Shown piece after piece: positions 42,833-51,681 of a stretch of DNA of 64,000 bases. Position numbers and translations under genes: made by a program. A model generated the notes under the pieces. That model worked only from the letters and a program-made list of their open reading frames with translations, searched no databases and was not told the origin of the DNA. Location: NCBI RefSeq assembly GCF_023218175.1, contig NZ_JALPTH010000006.1, positions 62,001 through 126,000 on the forward strand, read 5' to 3'. The stretch's first letter is position 1; each line of letters begins with the position of its first letter. Origin of the DNA: Streptomyces lichenis. Its GTDB lineage: Bacteria > Actinomycetota > Actinomycetes > Streptomycetales > Streptomycetaceae.

Positions 42833-45800
42833 ATGCGAGCATCGGTGCAGAAGCGCAGTGAGACCCCCGGCGACCCCCACGCACCGGGCGGCCGCCGCAA
42901 GCGCGTACGGAGCCGGCTCGTCATCGGCGTCGCCCTCACCGGCCTCACCGTCCTCGCCGCCGGCGCCCCCATGCTCCTCACCGCCTCCCAGGACCTCAAC
43001 GACTCCCAGAGCCTGGTCACCCGCGCCGAGCTGAACCGGCAGGCGGTCACCCTCGCCCACTCCCTCGCCGACGAGCGCGACGACATGACCGCGTATGTCG
43101 CCGCGGGGCGCGAGAAGGCCCCCGAGGGGGAGACGGGCGCGGCCCCCGCCGTGGACTCCGCCCTCAGCGCCCGGGTGGACCGCCAGATCGCCGAGATCCG
43201 CGAGGCCGCCCCGGCCGACCTGCGCCGCGAACTCAGCCAGGTGCCGGACATCCGGCGCACCGCCCGCACCGGTACCGACACCGCCATGGCCGCCCACCGC
43301 GCGTACACCAAGGTCGTCGGCCGGCTGCTGACGCTCTCCACCGAACTGGCCGACCGCGTCCCGGCCCGTGCCGCCGACGCCGGCTCCGGCGCCCGCGCGC
43401 TCACCGAACTCGGCCAGGCCACCGACCAGGCCTCCGCCACCCGCGGCCTGCTGCTCGCCGCGCTCGCCGTCCCCGGCGCGGGCGGCTCGGACGGTGGGCG
43501 CACCGTCTACGACCCCGCCACCGGCACCTTCGTCCCCGCGCCCGACCCGGCCGACGAGACCGCCGAGCGCACCAGGAACGAACTCACCGCCGCCGCCCAG
43601 CAGTCCCGGGTCCGCGAACAGGCCGCGCTCGGCGACTTCGGGCAGACCGCCCCCGCCGCCGCCCGCGACTCGCTCTCCGCCACCGTCACCGGCCCCGAGG
43701 TCAAGGCCGCCGAGGACGCCCTGGCCCGGCTCACCGACCGGCCCGAGCTGAGCGACTCCGAGCAGGGGACCGACCCCGAGGGCCTGGCCGCCTCCCTCAC
43801 CGCGCGGATCGAGCAGATGCGCGGTGCGGAGTCCGCGCTCGCCACCGACGAGATCGCCCGGATGGAGCGGCTGCGGGACGAGGACGTCACCGGCCTGGAG
43901 CTCCGGATCGGCGTCCTCGGCGCGCTGCTGCTGCTCGCCATCGCCATCTCCACCGCCGTCGCCCGCAGCCTCACCCGGCCGCTCTCCGTGCTCCGCCGGG
44001 GCGCCGCCCGGCTCGCCGAGGCGCCCGCCCCGCAGACCGAGGAGCCGGTCCGCTTCACCGGCCGCAACGACGAGTTCGCCCAGGTCGTACGGTCGCTGAA
44101 CACCCTGCACGGCAAGCTCGCCGTCCTCGCCGACCGGGCCTCGGCCGCCCCCGCCCCCGCGTCCCCTTCCGCCCCGGCTCCGGCTCCGGCTTCGGAGGTA
44201 CGGGACGGGGCCGCGCGGGCCGCCCGCAAGCGGGCCGAGGCCGCCGAGCGCGAGCGGGACGCGCTCGCCGCCGAACTGGCCGCGCACCGCGCCGAGGCCG
44301 CCGGGCACACCGCCGAACTCGCCTCGCTCACCGCCGAGCTGACCCGGCTGCGGGACACCGCCGAGCACACCTTCGTCAACCTCTCCCTGCGCACCCTCGG
44401 CCTGGTCGAGCGCCAGCTCGGGGTCATCGAGAAGCTGGAGGAGCGCGAGCAGGACCCGGACCGGCTCGCCACCCTCTTCCGGCTCGACCACCTCGCCACC
44501 GTCATGCGCCGGCACAGCGAGAACCTGCTGGTCCTGGCCGGCCATGAGCACCACCACGCCCACCAGGGCCCGGTGCCGCTGGTCGACGTGGCCCGGGCCG
44601 CGGTCAGCGAGATCGAGCGGTACGAGCGGGTGGTCCTCCAGTCCCTGCCGCCGCATGCCCATGTGGCCGGCTTCGCCGCCGACGACCTCAGCCACCTGCT
44701 CGCGGAACTGCTGGAGAACGCCACCTCGTTCTCGCCGCCGGACGCCAAGGTCCAGCTCTCCGGCTGGCTGCTGGAGAGCGGCGAGGTCATGCTCTCCGTG
44801 GAGGACACCGGGATAGGGGTCCCCCCGGAGCGGCTCGCCGAGCTGAACGCCTGCCTCGCCGACCCGGCCACGCCCACCGAGATCGCCGCGGACGCGGACG
44901 GCGACTCCGGTACGGGGCTGGGGATGCGGGTCACCGCGCTGCTCGCGGCCCGGCACGGCGTACGGGTGGAGCTGCGCGCCCAGCAGCAGGGCGGGCTCAC
45001 CGCGGTCACCGTGCTGCCGCCCACCCTGCTCGCCGAGGCCCCGCCCGCCGAACTGCCCCCGTCCGTCACCGCGGACCCGTCCGCCCCCGCGCTGGCCCAG
45101 CCCGGCTCGGTCGCCGAGGCCAACTCCCACACCCTGCCCGGCGCCCGGCCCCGCCCGGAGGCCGGTACACCGGGAGTCGACGGCGGTCACGAGGCGCGGG
45201 GCGCGCGGGGCGTCACGGAGGAGCCGGCCGCCGACCACCAGCCGGCCGTGACGCCCGTGACGGCCGAGCCTCCGGAGTCCAACGGGTCCAACGAGACCGA
45301 CGAGGCCAACGAGGTCGACGAGACGGGCGAGGCCGCCGAGGCCACCGCACCCGACCAGGCCGACGAGCCGGCCGAGCCGGTCGAGACCGCCGATGCCCCG
45401 CAGTCCGCCGCCGCACCCGACGACGCCGGCCGGGCCGAGACGACCCTCCAGGTCCGGCTGCCCCGGCCCGCCACCGGGGCGCCGGACGAGGCGCACGCCC
45501 GGGCGGACGAGGCCCCGGGGGCCGCCGCCGCCCCCGAGGACGCGCTTGCCGTCGATCCGGTGGACGAGGACGAGCACCACCGGCCGCATGAGCCGAAGTG
45601 GGAGCGGGTCACCGACAAGGGGCTGCCCAAGCGGACGCCCCGCGCCGTACCGCAGTCCGCGCCGCCCGCCGGGCGGACCGGCGGGGTGGACGCCGAGGCG
45701 CTGCGGCGCCGGCTGGGCGGGTTCCAGCAGGGCGCACGGGACGGGCGGCGGGACGCCGAGGCCGAGATCGCGGGGGAGCGCATCACCGAAGCGGTGGCCG

Positions 45801-45880
45801 GCCAGGCCGCCCCGGCGGCGCGCGAGCGGACCGTACACACCGAGGAGACGGGGGACACAGTCGAGGAGGCACGCGGTTGA
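42833..45880 (+). CDS. cvnA: Conservon sensor kinase-like protein CvnA (nitrate/nitrite-sensing type)
   Basis: A 1015-residue membrane protein. After a short basic N-terminus there is a membrane segment (LVIGVALTGLTVLAAGAPMLL), a large extracytoplasmic nitrate/nitrite-sensing-type helical domain to about residue 355, a second segment (LRIGVLGALLLLAIAIS), HAMP-like region (SLTRPLSVLRRGAARLAE), a coiled coil, and an ATPase domain with LLAELLENATSFSPP, VEDTGIGVPPERL and GTGLGMRVTALLAARHG. The histidine region reads LDHLATVMRRHSENLLVLAG. The last 300 residues are acidic and disordered. It should form a membrane complex with CvnB-D. ATG 42833 or GTG 42845 may be used; neither has strong ribosome-binding support. 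Confidence 0.9.
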   Translation: MRASVQKRSETPGDPHAPGGRRKRVRSRLVIGVALTGLTVLAAGAPMLLTASQDLNDSQSLVTRAELNRQAVTLAHSLADERDDMTAYVAAGREKAPEGETGAAPAVDSALSARVDRQIAEIREAAPADLRRELSQVPDIRRTARTGTDTAMAAHRAYTKVVGRLLTLSTELADRVPARAADAGSGARALTELGQATDQASATRGLLLAALAVPGAGGSDGGRTVYDPATGTFVPAPDPADETAERTRNELTAAAQQSRVREQAALGDFGQTAPAAARDSLSATVTGPEVKAAEDALARLTDRPELSDSEQGTDPEGLAASLTARIEQMRGAESALATDEIARMERLRDEDVTGLELRIGVLGALLLLAIAISTAVARSLTRPLSVLRRGAARLAEAPAPQTEEPVRFTGRNDEFAQVVRSLNTLHGKLAVLADRASAAPAPASPSAPAPAPASEVRDGAARAARKRAEAAERERDALAAELAAHRAEAAGHTAELASLTAELTRLRDTAEHTFVNLSLRTLGLVERQLGVIEKLEEREQDPDRLATLFRLDHLATVMRRHSENLLVLAGHEHHHAHQGPVPLVDVARAAVSEIERYERVVLQSLPPHAHVAGFAADDLSHLLAELLENATSFSPPDAKVQLSGWLLESGEVMLSVEDTGIGVPPERLAELNACLADPATPTEIAADADGDSGTGLGMRVTALLAARHGVRVELRAQQQGGLTAVTVLPPTLLAEAPPAELPPSVTADPSAPALAQPGSVAEANSHTLPGARPRPEAGTPGVDGGHEARGARGVTEEPAADHQPAVTPVTAEPPESNGSNETDEANEVDETGEAAEATAPDQADEPAEPVETADAPQSAAAPDDAGRAETTLQVRLPRPATGAPDEAHARADEAPGAAAAPEDALAVDPVDEDEHHRPHEPKWERVTDKGLPKRTPRAVPQSAPPAGRTGGVDAEALRRRLGGFQQGARDGRRDAEAEIAGERITEAVAGQAAPAARERTVHTEETGDTVEEARG

Positions 45881-46518
45881 CTGCGACGACCGGCACCAGC
45901 ACAGGGACAGGAACGGCCGTGTTCGGGCTGAGCCGCGAGGCGAGAAACCTCCAGTGGCTGCTCGGCAACCTGGTCGAGGAGGTGCCGGGGGTCCGCTCGG
46001 TCGCCGTGGTCTCCTCCGACGGCCTGCTGCTGCTCTCCTCCGACCCGGTGCCGGACCCCGGCGATGACGGGCCCCCCACCGGAGGCGCCCAGACGCCCGC
46101 CGGACCCGGGCGCGGGCAGGAGCCGGACGGCCCGCTGCCCTCCCGCAACCCCGTCGGGCCGCGCGGCTCCACCGCGGACCTGGCCACCATCGTCTCCGGG
46201 ATCGCCAGCCTCACCATCGGCGCCGCGAAGCTGATGGACGGCGGGGCGGTCAAGCAGACCATGGTCGCCATGGAGGAGGGCAGCGTCTTCGTCATGTCGA
46301 TCAGCGACGGCTCCCTGCTCGGGGTGCACGCCACCCCCGACTGCGACATGAGCGTGGTCGCGTACCACATGGCCCTCTTCGTCGGCCGGGCCGGACACGT
46401 GCTGACCCCCGAAGTCCGGGGCGAGCTGCGCAAGTCGCTGGAGTCGCCGGAGGCACCGGAGTCGCCCGGGTCACCCGGATCGGTGCCGGTGTCGGCCCCG
46501 CTGGGGGAGGCCCGGTGA
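45877..46518 (+). CDS. cvnB: Conservon roadblock/LC7 protein CvnB
   Basis: A 213-residue protein with a roadblock/LC7 domain (AVFGLSREARNLQWLLGNLVEE, then VRSVAVVSSDGLLLLSS, LMDGGAVKQTMVAMEEGSVF and LLGVHATPDCDMSVVAYHMALFV). A Pro/Gly insertion of about 35 residues (around 65-95) separates the first and second parts. Roadblock proteins act as GTPase-activating or scaffold partners of small GTPases, here CvnD. The start is a rare TTG at 45877 overlapping the CvnA stop (TTGA), with GGAGG eight bases upstream. It is the second gene of a fully overlapping operon. Confidence 0.92.
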   Translation: MTATTGTSTGTGTAVFGLSREARNLQWLLGNLVEEVPGVRSVAVVSSDGLLLLSSDPVPDPGDDGPPTGGAQTPAGPGRGQEPDGPLPSRNPVGPRGSTADLATIVSGIASLTIGAAKLMDGGAVKQTMVAMEEGSVFVMSISDGSLLGVHATPDCDMSVVAYHMALFVGRAGHVLTPEVRGELRKSLESPEAPESPGSPGSVPVSAPLGEAR

Positions 46519-46946
46519 CCGCCGTCGGCGCGATCGGCGCGCCCTTCGCGGGCACCGGCCGGCTGCCGGTACGCGGCGGGGACCGGCGGCCCGCGCGGGT
46601 GCGCCCGTACTCGCTCACCGGCGGCCGCACCCGCTTCGGCCACGTCCTGCTGGTGGAGACCCTGGTCGCCGCGCTGGAGCCGGCGAACACCGGCCGGCCG
46701 GCCGACGGCCGCACCACCCCCGCCCGGGGGATGCCGGAGACCCGGGCCATCGTGGAGCTGTGCCGCCGGATGCGCACGGTGGCCGAGATCTCGGCGCGGC
46801 TGAGGATGCCCCTGGGCGTGGTCCGGGTCCTCCTCAGCGACCTCGCCGACCAGGGAAGGATCCGCGTGTACGGCACCGGCCACGGGGCCGGCCGACCGGA
46901 TCGCGCGCTGCTGGAAAGGGTGCTGAGTGGCCTCCGCCGTCTCTGA
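46515..46946 (+). CDS. cvnC: Conservon DUF742 protein CvnC
   Basis: A 143-residue DUF742 protein. The core carries VRPYSLTGGRTR, ETLVAALEPA and, at the end, EISARLRMPLGVVRVLLSDLADQGRIRVYG, a winged-helix-like stretch typical of the family. It has no enzyme motif; in characterised conservons the protein associates with CvnA, CvnB and CvnD at the membrane. The GTG at 46515 overlaps the CvnB stop (GTGA), and its own 3' end overlaps CvnD by 20 bases, so stoichiometry is probably set by coupling. The length and motifs are normal. Confidence 0.92.
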   Translation: MTAVGAIGAPFAGTGRLPVRGGDRRPARVRPYSLTGGRTRFGHVLLVETLVAALEPANTGRPADGRTTPARGMPETRAIVELCRRMRTVAEISARLRMPLGVVRVLLSDLADQGRIRVYGTGHGAGRPDRALLERVLSGLRRL

Positions 46947-47619
46947 GATACAGCCGCTGGACCGCCCAGGGCCGGGAACGCCCTCCGGCGCCGACCCCGG
47001 TGCCGACCCCGGCCCCGCTTCCGACTCCGCCCCCGACGACGGGGTGCAGCCGTGGCAGCTCGACCACACCCGCGCCCCGGTGGCCACCAAGGTCGTGGTC
47101 GCGGGCGGCTTCGGCGTCGGCAAGACCACCTTCGTGGGCTCCGTCTCCGAGATCACCCCGCTGCAGACCGAGGCGCTGATGACCCGGGCGAGCGAGGAGA
47201 CCGACGACCTCACCGGGGTGCCCGGCAAGACCACCACCACGGTGGCGATGGACTTCGGCCGGATCACCCTCGACGACGACCTGGTGCTCTACCTGTTCGG
47301 TACGCCGGGGCAGCAGCGGTTCTGGTTCATGTGGGACGACCTGGTGCGCGGCGCGATCGGCGCGGTGGTGCTGGCGGACACCCGCCGGCTCGGCGACTCC
47401 TTCCCCGCCCTCGACTACTTCGAGAGCTGCGGGCTGCCGTACGTGGTGGCCGTCAACCACTTCGAGGGCAGCGAGCTGTTCGAGGCCGAGGACGTCCGCG
47501 AGGCGCTGACCGTGCCGCCCGAGGTGCCGGTGGTCGTCATGGACGCCCGGCGGAAGGTCACCGTGGTCGAGGCGCTGCTCGCGCTGGTCGCCCGGGCGCT
47601 GGAGACCACCCCCGAGTAG
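46927..47619 (+). CDS. cvnD: Conservon small GTP-binding protein CvnD
   Basis: A 230-residue GTPase of the Rab/MglA-like bacterial class. G1 is VVAGGFGVGKTTF (about residues 60-72), G3 is YLFGTPGQQRFWFMW and G4 is VVAVNHFEG, where the usual NKxD Asp is not conserved, as is common in CvnD. The first 45 residues are a Pro/Asp-rich tail. It acts as the switch of the conservon complex, with CvnB as the likely regulator. The GTG at 46927 lies 20 bases inside cvnC. A flavoprotein monooxygenase gene follows 46 bases later and may be cotranscribed. Confidence 0.92.
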   Translation: MASAVSEIQPLDRPGPGTPSGADPGADPGPASDSAPDDGVQPWQLDHTRAPVATKVVVAGGFGVGKTTFVGSVSEITPLQTEALMTRASEETDDLTGVPGKTTTTVAMDFGRITLDDDLVLYLFGTPGQQRFWFMWDDLVRGAIGAVVLADTRRLGDSFPALDYFESCGLPYVVAVNHFEGSELFEAEDVREALTVPPEVPVVVMDARRKVTVVEALLALVARALETTPE

Positions 47620-47665
47620 CACTCGCCCCCGCAGACCTCCTCGTAGAGAAAGAGAACAGACCGCG

Positions 47666-48904
47666 ATGCGGAAGATACTCGTCGTCGGAGCCGGGCAGTC
47701 CGGGCTCCAACTCGCCCTCGGCCTCCAGTCGCGGGGGTACGAGGTCACCCTCATGTCCAACCGCACCGCCGACGAGATCCGGTCCGGCCGGGTCATGTCC
47801 ACGCAGTGCATGTTCCACACCGCCCTCCAGCACGAGCGCGACCTCGGACTGAACTTCTGGGAGTCCGAGGCGCCCCGGATCGAGGGCCTCGGCGTCTCCG
47901 TCGCCGCCCCGGACGCGAGCAGGGCGGTGGACTGGGTCGGCCGGCTCGACGGCTACGCGCAGTCCGTCGACCAGCGGGTGAAGATGGCCGGCTGGATGGA
48001 GGTGTTCGCCCAGCGCGGCGGGCAGCTCGTCGTGCACGGCGCCGCCGTCTCCGACCTGGACTACTTCGCCCGCACCTACGACCTGGTGCTGGTCTCGGCC
48101 GGCAAGGGCGAGCTGGTCTCGCTGTTCGAGCGGGACGCCGACCGCTCCCCGTACGCCGAACCGCAGCGCGCCCTCGCGGTGGCCTATGTGCACGGGCTGG
48201 GCCCGCGCCCCGAGCACCCGGAGTTCGACGCGGTCCGCTGCAACCTGGTGCCGGGTGTGGGCGAGCTGTTCGTGATGCCGACGTTCACCATCAGCGGCCG
48301 CGCCGACATCCTGTTCTGGGAGGGGCTGCCGGGCGGCCCGCTGGACGTCTTCCAGGGCGTCCGCGACCCCTCCGAGCATCTGGCGCTCACCCTGGAGCTG
48401 ATGGAGCGGTACACGCCCTGGGAGTACGCCCGCGCCACCAAGGTCGAACTGACCGACGCCGGCGCCACCCTGGCGGGTCGCTACGCGCCGACCGTGCGCA
48501 AGCCGGTGGGGCACCTGCCCGGCGGCGGGCTGGTGCTGGGCGTCGCCGACGTGGTGGTCGCCAACGACCCGATCACCGGCCAGGGCTCCAACTCGGCCGC
48601 CAAGTGCGCCGCCTCCTACCTGGAGTCCATCGTCGAGCACGGTGGCGCGCCCTTCGACGAGGCCTGGATGCGGGCCGCCTTCGACCGGTACTGGGACACC
48701 GCGCGGCACGTCACCAAGTGGACCAACGCCATGCTGGCCGCCCCGCCCGAGCACGTACTGAACCTGATCGGCGCCGCCGGCCAACTCCCGCCCGTGGCCG
48801 ACCGGTTCGCCAACGGCTTCAACGACCCGGCCGACTTCGAGGAGTTCTTCTACGAGCCGGCGAAGGCCGAGGCCTACCTCGGCTCGGTCGCGGCGGCCGG
48901 CTGA
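47666..48904 (+). CDS. Styrene/indole monooxygenase-like FAD-binding protein
   Basis: A 412-residue flavoprotein of the StyA/indole-oxidase type. The FAD site begins KILVVGAGQSGLQLALGL (GxGxxG at residues 8-13), with LVLVSAGKGEL and GVADVVVANDPITGQGSN in the second nucleotide-binding region. Two-component monooxygenases of this class need a separate flavin reductase, and none is encoded near. The ATG at 47666 follows AGAGAAAGAG. It lies 46 bases after cvnD, so it may be the fifth gene of the conservon operon; similar oxygenase or P450 neighbours occur next to other conservons. Substrate is unknown, and an aromatic compound or indole derivative is plausible. Confidence 0.88.
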   Translation: MRKILVVGAGQSGLQLALGLQSRGYEVTLMSNRTADEIRSGRVMSTQCMFHTALQHERDLGLNFWESEAPRIEGLGVSVAAPDASRAVDWVGRLDGYAQSVDQRVKMAGWMEVFAQRGGQLVVHGAAVSDLDYFARTYDLVLVSAGKGELVSLFERDADRSPYAEPQRALAVAYVHGLGPRPEHPEFDAVRCNLVPGVGELFVMPTFTISGRADILFWEGLPGGPLDVFQGVRDPSEHLALTLELMERYTPWEYARATKVELTDAGATLAGRYAPTVRKPVGHLPGGGLVLGVADVVVANDPITGQGSNSAAKCAASYLESIVEHGGAPFDEAWMRAAFDRYWDTARHVTKWTNAMLAAPPEHVLNLIGAAGQLPPVADRFANGFNDPADFEEFFYEPAKAEAYLGSVAAAG

Positions 48905-48919
48905 CGGCGGCCCGCCGGT

Positions 48920-50185
48920 CTAGGCGCGCCCCCCTTCCGCGTCGTACCCCTCGTCGGAGCCCGCCGCCGCCCCGGCGGGGAGCTCCGGCGGGGTGTAGCC
49001 GGCCAGCGGGCGGTCGGCCGGATCCGGGCGTACGGCGCCGAGCAGCGGGTTCGCGGCCAGCGGCGAGACCTTGACCCGGCCGCCGGGCCTCGGCGCCTGG
49101 ATGACCTTTCCGTCGCCCAGGTAGAGCGCCACATGGGTGGCCTTGGGGAAGTAGACGACCAGGTCACCGGGGCGCAGCGAGCGCAGCGGCACCCGGGGCA
49201 GGGTGCGCCACTGCTCCTGGCTGGTGCGCGGGATGGCCCGCCCGGCCGACGCCCAGGCCTGGGAGGTCAGCCCCGAGCAGTCGAAGGAGCCGGGGCCCTC
49301 GGCGCCCCAGAGGTACGGCTTGCCGATCTGGCCCGCCGCGTACGCCACTGCCCGGGAGCCGAGCGCGGAGGGCGCGGCCCCGCTGTCCGGGTCCAGCTCA
49401 CCGGCGTCGACCAGGGCCCGCTGGGCGCCCGCCGTCTGCGCCGCCTCCAGCGCGGCCAGCCCGTCCACCTGCTCGGCCGACAGCCCGGCCAGCATCCGCT
49501 CGACCTCCCGCAGCCGGGCGGTGACCCCGTCCCTGGCCTGCTTGTGCCGGGCGGCGAGGGTCCGCTCCCGGTCCAGTGCGGTACGGGAGGCGGTGGCCAG
49601 CACCCCGGCCCGCTTCTCGCCCTCGGCCAGCCGTGCCACCAGCGCGGCCCGCTCCCGCGCGGCGCGCCGCACCACATGGTTCTCGGTCAGCGCGCGGTCG
49701 GGGTCGCGGGCGAAGAGCAGCCGCAGCGCGGCCGGCAGGGCGGTACGCCCCTGGTACTGCGCCCGGGCCAGCCGCCCCGCCTCCGCCCGGCCGCGCGCCA
49801 ACGCCTCCCGGGTCCGGGTCAGATCGCCGGTCAGCTCGTCGGTACGGGTGCCGAGGGCCTTCAGCTCCTCCTCGGCGGCGTTGTACGCCTCGGTGGCCTC
49901 CTCGGCCTGCTGGTACAGCGTCCGCAGCCGCCCCAGCATCCCCGCCACCGACCCCGGCGCCGCCTGGGTGGCCGCCTCGGGCGCCATCCCAGCGGCCGAC
50001 CCGGGCGCCTCCTCGGCCACCGACCCGGGCGCCTCCTCGGCGGCCGGCCCGGGCCCCTCCACCGTCCACGAGGGAACGGGTTCGGGGACGGGGTCGGGCG
50101 CCGGAGTCGCCACCGCCGATGGGGCGGTCGGCAGGGTGGCCGCCAGCGCGAGGGCGCAGACCGTCCGCAGAAGCCTTCCTGACAT
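48920..50185 (-). CDS. Secreted NlpC/P60 family C40 peptidase
   Basis: A 421-residue secreted peptidoglycan hydrolase. A signal peptide ends at AVATPAPD; a Pro/Ala repeat segment (EEAPGS-type repeats, about 40-85) precedes a long coiled coil (about 90-275), and the NlpC/P60 domain closes the protein with the nucleophile in SFDCSGLTSQAW and the His in THVALYLGDGKVIQAP. It would cleave stem peptides during growth or spore formation. The ATG at 50185 is placed by GGAGGTGA upstream; a GTG one codon earlier is less well spaced. The gene faces the FAD-monooxygenase gene across 15 bases. No riboswitch is seen upstream. Confidence 0.92.
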   Translation of the reverse strand: MSGRLLRTVCALALAATLPTAPSAVATPAPDPVPEPVPSWTVEGPGPAAEEAPGSVAEEAPGSAAGMAPEAATQAAPGSVAGMLGRLRTLYQQAEEATEAYNAAEEELKALGTRTDELTGDLTRTREALARGRAEAGRLARAQYQGRTALPAALRLLFARDPDRALTENHVVRRAARERAALVARLAEGEKRAGVLATASRTALDRERTLAARHKQARDGVTARLREVERMLAGLSAEQVDGLAALEAAQTAGAQRALVDAGELDPDSGAAPSALGSRAVAYAAGQIGKPYLWGAEGPGSFDCSGLTSQAWASAGRAIPRTSQEQWRTLPRVPLRSLRPGDLVVYFPKATHVALYLGDGKVIQAPRPGGRVKVSPLAANPLLGAVRPDPADRPLAGYTPPELPAGAAAGSDEGYDAEGGRA

Positions 50186-50316
50186 CACGTCACCTCCGCG
50201 TGGATGGTGCGTGACCAGGCGGCGGCAGATCATATGACTAGCGACGGACTGCGCCACCCGGCCCACCACGGCCACCCGTCCGGGGCCCACGTTCACCGCC
50301 GGGACGGCGGCCCGGC

Positions 50317-50532
50317 TCACCCGGCGTCGAGCCGGTGGTCCGCCCAGACATAGCTCTCCGGCAGCAGCTCCGCCACCGGCACGGCCCGGACCCGGTCGCC
50401 CGCGCCGACGATCACCCTCAGCCCCGGGAAGTAGTCCAGCAGCACCTGACGGCACCGGCCGCAGCGGGTGCGCGCCACCTCCGCGGCGGCCCGGACGAGC
50501 GCGTGGTCGAGCGGGTCGAGCGGTGCGGTCAC
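50317..50532 (-). CDS. Cytidine deaminase remnant lacking its zinc-binding core
   Basis: A 71-residue frame that reads like the two ends of a Streptomyces cytidine deaminase joined together: the start MTAPLDPLDHALVRAAAEVARTR is followed directly by CGRCRQVLLDYFPGLRVIVG and PESYVWADHRLDAG. The usual enzyme has about 130-140 residues with a HAE/CAE zinc and proton-shuttle motif and an intact PPCGRC between these parts; about 65 residues including that first zinc motif are absent here, in frame. Activity is therefore not expected. The start is a GTG at 50532 that overlaps the stop of the next gene upstream (GTGA). The homology statement rests on memory of the family. Confidence 0.75.
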   Translation of the reverse strand: MTAPLDPLDHALVRAAAEVARTRCGRCRQVLLDYFPGLRVIVGAGDRVRAVPVAELLPESYVWADHRLDAG

Positions 50533-50804
50533 GCCTGCCGCCTCGGCTTCGACCAGGGCCAGCGGATCTCGCGCGGCGGGCGGCCCTCGGGGGCGTACGC
50601 GTACTTCCAGCCGCGCCGCAGACCGAGCCGCCTGGTGTGGCCGGCGGCGACCCGGCGGTAGGCGTACACGGTGGGCGGGCCGCCGTCCTCGGCCGGGACG
50701 GGGACCTGGTACCAGGCCGGCGGGTGGCCGGTGGGGCCGGTCAGCACCGGCAGCACCTCGCCGTCCAGCGGGCCGCCGGTGAAGGGGGTGTTCTCGCTAC
50801 GCAC
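50529..50804 (-). CDS. Conserved hypothetical protein
   Basis: A 91-residue basic protein (FTGGPLDGEVLPVLTGPTGHPPAW, then VYAYRRVAAGHTRRLGLRRGWKYAYAPEG). It has no signal peptide or membrane segment and I do not recognise a family. Its layout, GGPLDG and YxYxR at the end, recalls small Streptomyces proteins that sit beside nucleotide-metabolism genes, but that gives no function. The GTG start at 50804 is poorly supported by ribosome-binding sequence. It is translationally coupled to the cytidine-deaminase remnant by a GTGA overlap. Confidence 0.68.
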   Translation of the reverse strand: MRSENTPFTGGPLDGEVLPVLTGPTGHPPAWYQVPVPAEDGGPPTVYAYRRVAAGHTRRLGLRRGWKYAYAPEGRPPREIRWPWSKPRRQA

Positions 50805-50887
50805 CCGTCCAGTGTCACAGCCGCCCCGCCCGGTGTCACCGCAGGTCCGGCCCCCGCTCCCACCGCGGCCTCACCGCCCGGCCGCCG

Positions 50888-51610
50888 TCAGAGCAGATGG
50901 GCCCCGTCGGCCACGACCGGGAGCACCCGGCGGGCCAGGGTGCCGACCGGGCCGTCCGCCGACTCCTGGGCGAGCAGCGCGGCGACCGCCGTCGCCGTCT
51001 CCGGGTCGGTGGCGGCCGTCGCGGTGAGCAGCGCCACCAGATGGTCCACCAGCCAGCCGCGCAGCTCCCCGGCGTCCGGGCGCTTGCCCTCGTCCAGCCA
51101 GATCAGCGAGGCCGCCTCCACCGCCGCTATCCAGGTGCGCACCATCATCCGCAGCCGGGGCCCGGGGGAGGGCATGCCCAGGTGGAGCAGGATCTGGTCG
51201 GCGGCGGCCCGGCGCACCTCGTCCACGATCGCGGTGGTCCGGGAGGTCTCGGCCACGCTGCCGCCCCGCAACAGCGCGCTGAACCCGGCGTCATGCTGGT
51301 CCACGAAGGCCAGATAACGGTCCAGCACCCGGGTCAGCCGCTCGGTGGGCGGCCCGGCGGGCGGTTCGGCGAAGCACAGCTCCAGCTCGTCGGCGGCCGA
51401 GCGGAGCGCCGCCTCGTACAACTCCTGCTTGCCGCCGGGGAAGTAGCGGTACACCAGCGGCCGGGACACCCCGGCCGCCTCGGCGACCACGTCCAGCGAG
51501 ACCTCCTCGGGCGCCTGGTGCGCGAAGAGGGACAGCGCCACCCCGAGCAGCTGCCGGCGGCGCTCCTCGACACTGAGCCGTCGGTACGCGGGGGTGGCGG
51601 CACTGGTCAT
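50888..51610 (-). CDS. TetR family transcriptional regulator
   Basis: A 240-residue TetR repressor. The helix-turn-helix spans about residues 25-65: QLLGVALSLFAHQAPEEVSLDVVAEAAGVSRPLVYRYFPGGKQELYEAAL. The helical ligand-binding part follows with no recognisable ligand motif. The ATG at 51610 is in the correct place before YRRLSVEERRRQLL. It lies 71 bases after the aurF-like gene on the same strand, so it is probably the second gene of that operon; a palindrome inside the promoter of that operon would be its operator, giving autoregulation. Confidence 0.9.
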   Translation of the reverse strand: MTSAATPAYRRLSVEERRRQLLGVALSLFAHQAPEEVSLDVVAEAAGVSRPLVYRYFPGGKQELYEAALRSAADELELCFAEPPAGPPTERLTRVLDRYLAFVDQHDAGFSALLRGGSVAETSRTTAIVDEVRRAAADQILLHLGMPSPGPRLRMMVRTWIAAVEAASLIWLDEGKRPDAGELRGWLVDHLVALLTATAATDPETATAVAALLAQESADGPVGTLARRVLPVVADGAHLL

Positions 51611-51681
51611 GTCCGCAGCGTAACCCCGGCCCGCCCCGGACCGGCGGGCGAAGGCCGTACGCACCCGGTCCGCCCCCTGCT

